DNA of 21,642 nucleotides from CAZECE01 sp964510525 (lineage in GTDB: Bacteria > Pseudomonadota > Gammaproteobacteria > Pseudomonadales > JANQJO01): contig CAZECE010000015.1 in the NCBI GenBank assembly GCA_964510525.1, forward strand, positions 1 to 21,642. Direction: 5' to 3'. Shown piece by piece: positions 1 through 6,800 of the stretch. The notes beneath the pieces were generated by a model. That model searched no databases, was not told the DNA's origin, and saw only the letters and a program-made list of their open reading frames with translations. Every line of letters starts with the position of its first letter. The stretch's first letter is position 1. The position numbers and the translations under genes are program-made.

Positions 1-197
1 AGTTCTATTTTCGAACTACTGACGTGACTGGCGAGGTTATCTTGCCAGAAGGTGTCGAGATGGTGATGCCTGGTGATAACGTTAAGATCGATGTGGTATT
101 GATTAATGAAATTGCCATGGAAGAAGGTCTTCGTTTCGCTGTTCGAGAAGGTGGTCGAACGGTTGGTGCGGGTGTTGTGACCAAAATCAATAAGTAG
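1..197 (+). CDS. tuf: Elongation factor Tu, 3' end (first tuf copy, partial)
   Basis: C-terminal 64 codons of elongation factor Tu, the GTPase that delivers aminoacyl-tRNA to the ribosome. The 5' part lies outside the window; the first complete codon starts at base 3 and the stop is TAG at 195-197. The translated part is the end of the third beta-barrel domain and finishes with the typical GGRTVGAGVVTKINK. The protein is identical to the end of the complete copy at 15563-16753. The DNA differs from that copy at only four bases (131, 182, 191, 197), all synonymous or within the stop codon, after which the flanking sequences are unrelated. A second tuf copy ahead of tRNA-Trp and secE is common in Gammaproteobacteria. 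The near-identity implies ongoing gene conversion (inference). Confidence 0.97.
   Translation, partial: FYFRTTDVTGEVILPEGVEMVMPGDNVKIDVVLINEIAMEEGLRFAVREGGRTVGAGVVTKINK
1..197 (+). repeat. Direct repeat of tuf 3' end (copy at 16557-16753)
   Basis: Bases 1-197 match 16557-16753 at 193 of 197 positions, in the same orientation. Bases 1-130 are identical; the mismatches are T/G at 131, C/A at 182, T/C at 191 and G/A at 197. The repeat is the duplicated tuf gene, and its left part is cut by the window edge, so its full length cannot be seen here. Confidence 0.97.
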
Positions 198-231
198 GCT
201 GAAGTAACCTAAAGCCGGAGTGAGTGGAAAT

Positions 232-307
<76 letters not shown>

Positions 308-356
308 CACCACTTGCCACTGTTTCAAAATAAGCATAGGTAATAGGTATTAGACA

Positions 357-743
357 ATGGCTGCTATAGGTCAGGATGTGAGTGCAAATGCTGAGAGTGG
401 AAGCGCCTTTGATGTCGTAAAATGGGTGTTTGGCTTATCTTTAATGGCCTTGGCTATCATTGGTAATGGTTATTTTGCTGATGTCGCTTTGCTCTATCGT
501 GTTCTCGGTGTTGTCGCAAGCGTGTTATTGGCGCTTTGGGTCATAAGCTTAACCGTAAAAGGCAAAGTCTTTGTCGGAATGCTTAAGGAGGCGCGAGTAG
601 AAATTCGCAAAGTTGTTTGGCCGACACGCCAAGAAACCTTACAAACAACAGTTGGTGTTGTGTTGATTGTTTTAGTTGTGGCTTTGCTGCTTTGGTTGTT
701 AGATACCTCTCTTGGTTGGGTGGTTTCTAAATTAATAGGTTAA
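357..743 (+). CDS. secE: Preprotein translocase subunit SecE
   Basis: SecE is the small membrane subunit that clamps SecY in the SecYEG protein-export channel. The 128-residue product matches the length of the three-helix gammaproteobacterial form (E. coli 127). Hydrophobic segments lie at about residues 23-41, 43-67 and 95-118. The conserved amphipathic stretch EARVEIRKVVWPTRQETLQT, before the last helix, is the family signature. The ATG at 357 is the first in frame after the tRNA and follows a weak AGGT ribosome site. nusG follows 63 bases downstream, the usual secE-nusG pair. A co-transcript with the upstream tRNA is likely; I see no strong promoter between them. Confidence 0.97.
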   Translation: MAAIGQDVSANAESGSAFDVVKWVFGLSLMALAIIGNGYFADVALLYRVLGVVASVLLALWVISLTVKGKVFVGMLKEARVEIRKVVWPTRQETLQTTVGVVLIVLVVALLLWLLDTSLGWVVSKLIG

Positions 744-806
744 AAGCTTAGAGTTTGCTTTGTTTTGGAAACAGTTTTAGCTGCCCGGTGGGGGGATAGG
801 TAACAA

Positions 807-1340
807 ATGTCGAAGCGTTGGTATGTGGTCCAGGTATATTCTGGTTTCGAGAAGCATGTAAAACGCTCAATAATTGAGCGTGTTCAGTTGGCTGGAGTGG
901 ACGAAAAATTTGGTGACGTTTTAGTCCCGACTGAAGAAGTGGTTGAAATGAAGGCTGGCCAAAAGCGGAAAAGTGAGCGTAAATTTTTCCCAGGTTATAT
1001 ATTGGTGGAAATGGAGCTTGACGATTCAGCTTGGCACTTAGTGAAAGACTGTCCAAAGGTGTTGGGTTTTATTGGGGGTACTGCGGATAGGCCGGCCCCA
1101 ATTAGTGATGCTGAAGCAAATGCTATCTTGAGTAGAATTCAAGATAGTTCAGATAAGCCTAAGCCTAAAACACTGTTTGAGCCGGGTGAAGTGGTTAGAG
1201 TTGTTGATGGGCCTTTTGCGGACTTTAATGGTGTTGTTGAAGAAGTTAATTATGAAAAAAGCCGCCTACAAGTAGCGGTACTGATTTTTGGTCGATCAAC
1301 TCCGGTTGAGTTGGAGTTTGGTCAGGTTGAAAAGAGCTAA
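807..1340 (+). CDS. nusG: Transcription termination/antitermination factor NusG
   Basis: NusG binds RNA polymerase, suppresses pausing, and links it either to Rho or to ribosomal protein S10. The 177-residue product (E. coli 181) begins SKRWYVVQVYSGFEKHV, the start of the N-terminal NGN domain, with the conserved RKSERKFFPGYILVEM near residues 50-65. A C-terminal KOW domain follows (about residues 122-177), containing DGPFADFNGVVEEVNYEKSR. The ATG at 807 follows the purine-rich GGGGGATAGG; the few extra N-terminal residues of the E. coli protein are absent. Its partners RpoB/RpoC and S10 are encoded further along this window. Confidence 0.98.
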   Translation: MSKRWYVVQVYSGFEKHVKRSIIERVQLAGVDEKFGDVLVPTEEVVEMKAGQKRKSERKFFPGYILVEMELDDSAWHLVKDCPKVLGFIGGTADRPAPISDAEANAILSRIQDSSDKPKPKTLFEPGEVVRVVDGPFADFNGVVEEVNYEKSRLQVAVLIFGRSTPVELEFGQVEKS

Positions 1341-1361
1341 CACTTTTTAAAAGGTGTTTTT
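1339..1361 (+). terminator. Weak intrinsic terminator overlapping the nusG stop
   Basis: AACACTTT (1339-1346) pairs with AAGGTGTT (1351-1358) through eight pairs, one of them G-U, around a TTAA loop, and the 3' arm runs into TTT at 1359-1361. The stem is short and AT-rich, so termination is probably partial and some transcripts continue into rplK. It marks the boundary between secE-nusG and the L11 operon. Confidence 0.5.
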
Positions 1362-1366
1362 AAATT

Positions 1367-1407
1367 GTAAACGGGGAGCTTTTAATCATGATAAAAGCGT
1401 TTAACCC
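1367..1407 (+). promoter_or_regulatory. Candidate L1-binding hairpin in the rplK leader
   Basis: GCTTTTA (1378-1384) pairs perfectly with TAAAAGC (1392-1398). An outer stem can form either as GGG (1373-1375) with CCC (1405-1407) or as TAAACG (1368-1373) with CGTTTA (1398-1403), leaving an asymmetric GGGAG-type internal loop. In related bacteria ribosomal protein L1 represses rplKA by binding a helix-asymmetric-loop-helix in this leader that mimics its 23S site. Position (16 bases before the rplK ATG, next to the AGGAG site) and shape fit that role. I assign the role by position and did not align it to a known L1 site. Confidence 0.45.
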
Positions 1408-1422
1408 AATAGGAGTGTAGAA

Positions 1423-1857
1423 ATGGCTAAGAAAGTTACGGCTTATATTAAGCTGCAAGTTGCAGCGGGGAAAGCCAATCCAAGTCCGCCTGTTGGCCCA
1501 GCCTTAGGTCAGCATGGTTTGAATATTATGGAATTTTGTAAGGCTTTTAATGCTCAAACTCAAGGGTTTGAAGCGGGTATGCCGATTCCTGTCATTATTA
1601 CGGTTTACAACGACCGAAGTTTTACTTTTGTCTTAAAGACGCCTCCTGCCAGTATCTTGTTAAAGAAATCAGCAGGTATTGCCAAGGGTAGTGGTGAACC
1701 CAATTCTAAAAAAGTTGGTAAAGTCAATAGGCAGCAGTTAGAGGAAATTGCGCAGACTAAAATGCCAGATTTGACCGCTTCAGATATGGATGCTGCCGTG
1801 CGTACCATTGCAGGAACGGCTCGAAGCATGGGCCTTGATGTTGAGGGGGTTGTATAA
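1423..1857 (+). CDS. rplK: 50S ribosomal protein L11
   Basis: L11 sits at the base of the L7/L12 stalk, binds the GTPase-associated region of 23S rRNA, and is needed for RelA sensing of uncharged tRNA. The product has 144 residues (E. coli 142). The N-terminal domain contains the proline-rich switch (PSPPVGPALGQHGLNIMEFC, about residues 21-40). The C-terminal RNA-binding domain contains GSGEPNSKKVGKV and ends in IAGTARSMGLDVEG. A strong AGGAG at 1411-1415 precedes the ATG. Its TAA stop shares its last A with the ATG of rplA, so the two genes are translationally coupled. Confidence 0.98.
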   Translation: MAKKVTAYIKLQVAAGKANPSPPVGPALGQHGLNIMEFCKAFNAQTQGFEAGMPIPVIITVYNDRSFTFVLKTPPASILLKKSAGIAKGSGEPNSKKVGKVNRQQLEEIAQTKMPDLTASDMDAAVRTIAGTARSMGLDVEGVV

Positions 1858-2552
1858 TGGGCGCAATAACCAAACGTATGAAACTCATCAAAGAGAAGGT
1901 GAAGCCAGGTGTGGCTTACAGTGCTTCAGATGCCCTTTCTTTATTGTCAGAGTTTTCCAAAGTTAAGTTTAAAGAAACAGTGGAAGTTGCTATTAATTTG
2001 GGTGTTGATCCTCGTAAATCGGATCAAGTGGTGAGAGGTGCTTGTGTTCTACCTCATGGTACAGGAAAATCCGTTAGAGTTGCTGTCTTTGCGCAAGGCG
2101 CGCAGGCAGATGCAGCCAAAGATGCGGGTGCTGAGCATGTTGGTATGGATGAATTGGCAGATGAAATCAAAAAAGGTATGTTTGATTTCGATGTTGTGAT
2201 TGCAAGTCCTGATGCCATGCGGGTTGTTGGTAAACTGGGTCAGGTTCTCGGGCCGCGTGGTTTGATGCCGAACCCTAAAGTTGGTACTGTCGCGCCTGAT
2301 GTTGCTAAAGCGGTTAATAATGCCAAGGCTGGTCAGGTCAGGTATCGAACAGATAAATCAGGCATTATTCATTGTGGTATTGGTCGGGTTGGGTTTTCGA
2401 GTGATCAATTGAAAGAAAACTTAGAGTTTTTATTGGCGGAGCTGAAAAAAGTGAAGCCCGCTGCTGCGAAAGGCACTTATTTAAAGAAGGTGACTTTGTC
2501 TACCACTATGGGTCCAGGTTTGATGTTAGATTTGGCCAGTGTGAGCGTGTAG
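1857..2552 (+). CDS. rplA: 50S ribosomal protein L1
   Basis: L1 forms the mobile stalk beside the ribosomal E site and, in E. coli, represses its own rplKA mRNA. The product has 231 residues (E. coli 234). The two-domain fold shows the N-terminal FKETVEVAINLGVDPRKSDQ and the central GQVLGPRGLMPNPKVGTV loop typical of L1. The C-terminal strand region YRTDKSGIIHCGIGRVGF returns to domain I. The start overlaps the rplK stop by one base. The stop is TAG (2550-2552). A 228-base leader region separates it from rplJ. Confidence 0.98.
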   Translation: MGAITKRMKLIKEKVKPGVAYSASDALSLLSEFSKVKFKETVEVAINLGVDPRKSDQVVRGACVLPHGTGKSVRVAVFAQGAQADAAKDAGAEHVGMDELADEIKKGMFDFDVVIASPDAMRVVGKLGQVLGPRGLMPNPKVGTVAPDVAKAVNNAKAGQVRYRTDKSGIIHCGIGRVGFSSDQLKENLEFLLAELKKVKPAAAKGTYLKKVTLSTTMGPGLMLDLASVSV

Positions 2553-2558
2553 TCAAGT

Positions 2559-2586
2559 TTGTCTTAATATTATTTGTTAAAAGAAT
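2559..2586 (+). promoter_or_regulatory. Possible weak sigma70-type promoter for rplJL-rpoBC
   Basis: TTGTCT (2559-2564) and AAGAAT (2581-2586), spaced by 16 bases, each match four of six consensus positions. E. coli has a strong promoter (often called PL10) in the same rplA-rplJ interval, which supports looking here. The match is poor and the surrounding DNA is AT-rich, so chance is a real alternative. Confidence 0.3.
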
Positions 2587-2594
2587 TGTGCTCT

Positions 2595-2765
2595 CAGTGT
2601 GTTTTTTCTAGCACTGAAGCCAATGACCACAGGCGCTAAATTAGCTTAATTAACCAAGAAATTGGTTTGCCTGTGTAGGTGGGCAATACGGATGAGGGCT
2701 TGAATACTCTTTTGTTCCCTAGTTTTGCCTTGTATGTGTACCTAGTAAAGAGTGTGTAACTCTTT
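2595..2765 (+). promoter_or_regulatory. L10-type mRNA leader (L10-L7/L12 autoregulatory structure)
   Basis: This leader fills most of the 228 bases between rplA and rplJ. CAGTG/CACTG (2595-2599/2612-2616) forms a first hairpin. CACAGGC (2628-2634) pairs with GCCTGTG (2669-2675) and encloses two hairpins: GCTA/TAGC (2635-2645) and AACCAA/TTGGTT with a GAAA tetraloop (2652-2667). Below the helix, GCC (2619-2621) can pair with GGC (2682-2684) across an asymmetric loop that could form a kink-turn. Near the start codon, AAAGAGT (2747-2753) can pair with either of two identical ACTCTTT segments (2706-2712 or 2759-2765). In E. coli the L10-(L7/L12) complex binds such a leader and represses rplJL. 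The arrangement fits, but the match to the family model is my inference. Confidence 0.65.
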
Positions 2766-2780
2766 TTATGTGAGGGTGTT

Positions 2781-3311
2781 ATGGCTTTAAAGAGAAGTGA
2801 TAAAGAGGCCATTATCGCTGATGTTAATTCCCAAGCGTCTGAGGCGTTGTCTGCTGTGGTTGCAGATTATCGGGGGTTAACGGTTAGTGAAATGACTGAG
2901 CTTCGTAAGCAGGCGCGTGAACAGTCGGTATATCTTAAAGTGGTTCGCAATACATTGATGAAGCGGGCTGTCTCCGGCACTGAGTTTGAGTGTTTGGATG
3001 CCTCTTTTGTTGGGCCAACATTGGTTGCTTTTTCAATGGAGGATCCCGGTGCAGGCGCTCGTATTTTCAAAGAGTTTGCTAAAGATCATGATGCTTTAGA
3101 GGTCAGATCTCTCGCGGTAGGTGGTAGAGAGTATGGCCCTGGGGATATTGATGTTCTGGCATCGTTACCGACTAGAGATCAAGCTTTGGCAACGTTAATG
3201 CAGTTGCTGTTAGAGCCTGTTACGCAGTTAGTACGTGGACTGAATGAAGTGCCGACTAAAGTTGTTCGTGCGATTTCTGCTGTTGGCGATAAAAAATCTG
3301 AGTCAGCTTAA
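2781..3311 (+). CDS. rplJ: 50S ribosomal protein L10
   Basis: L10 anchors L7/L12 dimers to the large subunit and forms the stalk base with L11. The product has 176 residues (E. coli 165). The N-terminal domain shows KEAIIADVNSQASEALSAVV and the ADYRGLTVSEMTELRKQARE region, then the conserved VVRNTLMKRAV. The C-terminal helix (LLLEPVTQLVRGLNEVPTKV) is the L7/L12-binding arm. The ATG at 2781 follows GAGGG (2772-2776) and the switchable hairpin described for its leader. rplL follows after 32 bases, so the two stalk proteins are made from one mRNA. Confidence 0.97.
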   Translation: MALKRSDKEAIIADVNSQASEALSAVVADYRGLTVSEMTELRKQAREQSVYLKVVRNTLMKRAVSGTEFECLDASFVGPTLVAFSMEDPGAGARIFKEFAKDHDALEVRSLAVGGREYGPGDIDVLASLPTRDQALATLMQLLLEPVTQLVRGLNEVPTKVVRAISAVGDKKSESA

Positions 3312-3343
3312 ATTATTAAATTTTTATTAAGAGGAATGTAGTT

Positions 3344-3724
3344 ATGTCATTGTCACAAGAAGATATTTTAAATGCAATTGCTGAAATGAGTGTTATGGAC
3401 GTTGTCGAACTTGTTAAAGCGATGGAAGAAAAATTTGGTGTTTCAGCTGCTGCGGCTGCCGTGGCTGTCGCAGCACCGGGTGCAGCAGCTGGTGGTGAGG
3501 CTGCTCAAGAAAAAACAGAGTTTGATGTGATCTTGAAAGGCTTTGGTGATAATAAAGTGGGCGTAATTAAGGCCATTCGTGCAATTACAAGCTTAGGCTT
3601 GAAAGAAGCCAAAGCTATGGTCGAATCAGCTCCCGCGCCTGTGAAAGAAGGCGTGTCTAAAGAAGAAGCTGAAGACGTCAAGAAGCAGTTAGAAGAGGCT
3701 GGTGCGGAAGCTGAATTGAAGTAA
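3344..3724 (+). CDS. rplL: 50S ribosomal protein L7/L12
   Basis: L7/L12 is the multicopy stalk protein that recruits and stimulates translation GTPases such as EF-Tu and EF-G. The product has 126 residues (E. coli 121). It has an N-terminal dimerisation helix (SQEDILNAIAEMSVMDVVEL), an Ala/Gly-rich flexible hinge at about residues 38-56, and a C-terminal domain starting KTEFDVILKGFGDNKVGVIK and containing SLGLKEAKAMVE. The GAGGAATG ribosome site at 3331-3338 is strong, as expected because this protein is made in several-fold excess over L10. An attenuator-like hairpin follows before rpoB. Confidence 0.98.
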   Translation: MSLSQEDILNAIAEMSVMDVVELVKAMEEKFGVSAAAAAVAVAAPGAAAGGEAAQEKTEFDVILKGFGDNKVGVIKAIRAITSLGLKEAKAMVESAPAPVKEGVSKEEAEDVKKQLEEAGAEAELK

Positions 3725-3781
3725 CAGCCTGTTCGGAGCAGCGTGATGTTTTAACTGTATATCGTTGCTTGAAAATTTATC

Positions 3782-3824
3782 ACCCTGTTGAGATTGGCTA
3801 TGAAGATCTCAACAGGGTTGTTTT
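3782..3824 (+). terminator. rplL-rpoB hairpin (attenuator or processing site)
   Basis: ACCCTGTTGAGAT (3782-3794) pairs perfectly with ATCTCAACAGGGT (3806-3818), giving 13 pairs around an 11-base loop, followed by the T-rich TGTTTTGTT. In E. coli the same interval carries a leaky terminator that sets the excess of ribosomal protein mRNA over rpoBC mRNA, next to an RNase III cleavage site. The imperfect T tract suggests partial rather than full termination; the long perfect stem would also suit RNase III. Confidence 0.75.
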
Positions 3825-3878
3825 GTTAGTGGTACATGTAAAGATTGATGCCGTAAAACACTCAGTCGGGGAGACCAG

Positions 3879-6800
3879 ATGGCCTACGCGTTTAACGTTA
3901 AGAAAAGAATTCGTAAGGATTTCGGGAAGATTCCAGATGCAATGGAAATTCCTTTTTTGCTCGCCATTCAAATAGATTCCTATCGCAAGTTTTTGCAATC
4001 AGATAAACCCCGAGACGGTCGTGCAGATGAAGGTTTGCAAGCGGCCTTTAAATCCGTTTTTCCTATTGCCAGTTATTCAGGGAGTGCGGCACTCGAGTTT
4101 GTTGATTATCAAATGGGCGAGCCAGCTTTTGATGTCAGTGAATGTCAATTACGTGGGCTCACTTACGCAGCTCCTTTGCGTGTAAAAATTCGCTTGATTA
4201 TTTATGATAAAGAATCGTCAGCCAAAACAATTAAAGATATTAAAGAACAAGAAGTCTATATGGGTGAGTTACCCTTAATGACTGACACGGGTACTTTTGT
4301 TATCAATGGAACTGAGCGCGTTGTCGTGTCTCAATTGCATCGTTCTCCTGGTGTGTTTTTTGATCATGACCGCGGAAAAACCCATTCATCAGGTAAATTG
4401 CTGCACTCTGCTCGCGTTATTCCTTATCGTGGCAGTTGGTTGGATTTTGAGTTTGACGCAAAAGATTTGGCTTATGTAAGAATAGACCGACGTCGAAAAT
4501 TGCCTGCTACGGTACTGTTAAAGGCCTTGGAGTACACTGAGGAAGAGATTCTTGAGCAGTTTTTTGATACTAATAAATTGCAGCTCAAAGAAGGCCAGCT
4601 AGAACTTGAGCTCATTGCAGATCGCTTGCGAGGTGATACTGCCACCTTCGATATCACGGTTGATGGTGAAATCATCATTCCAAAAGGGCGTCGAATAACA
4701 GCGCGTCACATTCGTCAATTGGAAAAGGCCGGTATCGATTATCTTCAGGTGCCTCATGATTACTTAATCGGTAAAGTAGTAGCCAAAGACATTATCGATA
4801 CGAACACAGGCGAGCTTATATGTCCCTGTAACACTGAATTGACGGCTGAAATAATTGAGAAAGTAGTTAATTCAGGTGCGGCAGAATTTGAAACTATTTA
4901 CACTAATGAGCTGGATTGTGGTCCTTTTATTTCAGAAACGTTGCGCATCGATGTAACCAAAACACCTGAAGAAGCTTTGGTTGAAATTTATCGTATGATG
5001 CGGCCTGGTGAACCACCGACTAAAGAGTCTGCTGAAGCGTTATTTAACAATTTGTTTTTTAGTCCGGAAAGATACGATTTGTCTGTTGTAGGTCGAATGA
5101 AATTCAATAGACGCTTGCGTATGGATGAAGAGGTGGGCCCTGGTACTCTCTCTAAAGAAGATATAGTGGCTGTTTTAAAAGCTTTGATCGCAGTAAGAAA
5201 TGGTAAAGATACGGTTGATGACATCGATCATTTAGGTAATCGTCGTGTTCGATCCGTTGGTGAAATGGCTGAAAATCAATTTAGAATTGGTTTGGTTCGT
5301 GTAGAAAGGGCCGTTAAAGAGCGTTTAAGTTTGGCGGAGTCTGAAGGGCTGATGCCTCAAGACCTGATTAATGCTAAGCCTGTTGCGGCGGCTATTAAAG
5401 AGTTTTTTGGGTCCAGCCAGCTGTCACAGTTTATGGATCAAAATAACCCTCTGTCCGAAATAACGCATAAACGGCGCGTCTCTGCTTTAGGTCCTGGTGG
5501 TTTGACTCGTGAGCGGGCTGGTTTTGAGGTTCGTGATGTTCATGCAACACATTATGGACGGGTTTGTCCTATTGAAACACCGGAAGGTCCTAATATTGGT
5601 TTGATCAACTCATTGGCTACCTTTGCTAGAACCAACGAATATGGTTTTCTTGAAAGTCCCTACCAAAAGGTTGTCGACGGAGAAATTAAGGATGAGTTTG
5701 AATACTTGTCGGCAATTGAAGAAGGTGAGTACGTTATCGCCCAAGCAAATGCGGCAAGAGCGGCTGATGGAAAGCTTTCTGATGATCAGTTGGTACCTGT
5801 AAGACATAAAAACGAATTCACGGTGATGCAGGCTGACCGTGTGCAATATATGGATGTTTCTCCTCGACAAGTTGTATCGGTCGCGGCCTCATTGGTCCCT
5901 TTCTTGGAGCATGATGATGCAAACCGAGCTTTAATGGGTTCAAACATGCAGCGCCAGGCGGTGCCGACACTTATCGCAGAAAAACCGTTAGTGGGAACAG
6001 GTATAGAGCGGTCTGTTGCACGAGATTCGGGTGTTTGCGTGGTGGCAAAGCGAGGTGGTGTTGTTGATCGAGTGGATGCGGCAAGAATTGTTGTACGAGC
6101 TAACACTGATGAGACAGCAACTGGTGATGCAGGGGTTGATATTTATAATCTAACTAAATATACCCGGTCTAACCAAAATACCTGTATTAACCAAAAGCCT
6201 TTGGTGCGTGTTGGTGATCATATTGCCCGTGGTGATGTGTTGGCTGACGGCCCATCTGTCGATATGGGTGAGCTCGCGCTTGGTCAGAATATGCGTGTCG
6301 CTTTTATGCCTTGGAATGGGTTTAACTTCGAAGACTCTATTTTGATCTCGGAACGCGTGGTAAAAGAAGATCGGTTTACTACTATTCATATCCAAGAATT
6401 AAGCTGTATTGCACGAGATACCAAATTAGGACCAGAAGAAATTTCTTCTGATATTCCAAATATTGGTGAGGCAGCGTTAGGCAAGCTGGACGATTCGGGT
6501 ATTGTTTATATCGGTGCTGAAGTTAAAAGTGGTGATATCTTAGTTGGCAAAGTAACGCCTAAAGGGGAGACCCAATTAACGCCTGAAGAGAAACTGTTGC
6601 GTGCAATATTTGGTGAAAAGGCGTCTGATGTTAAAGATACCTCTTTGCGTGTACCTTCGGGTGTTGTTGGTACAGTCATCGATGTGCAGGTATTTACTCG
6701 AGATGGCGTTGATAAAGATCAGCGTGCTCTTGCGATTGAAAAGTCGCAAATGGAGCAGTTTCGCAAGGACCTGAAAGATGAGTTTCGTATCATTGAAGAA

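Noticed and set aside
314..342. Promoter TTGCCA-17-TAGGTA before secE
   Set aside because: The -10 match is very poor (two of six) and cotranscription from tuf-trpT is sufficient.
3769..3975. 68-codon + strand frame before and into rpoB
   Set aside because: It runs through the rplL-rpoB hairpin and overlaps the conserved start of RpoB in another frame; no ribosome site or family likeness.
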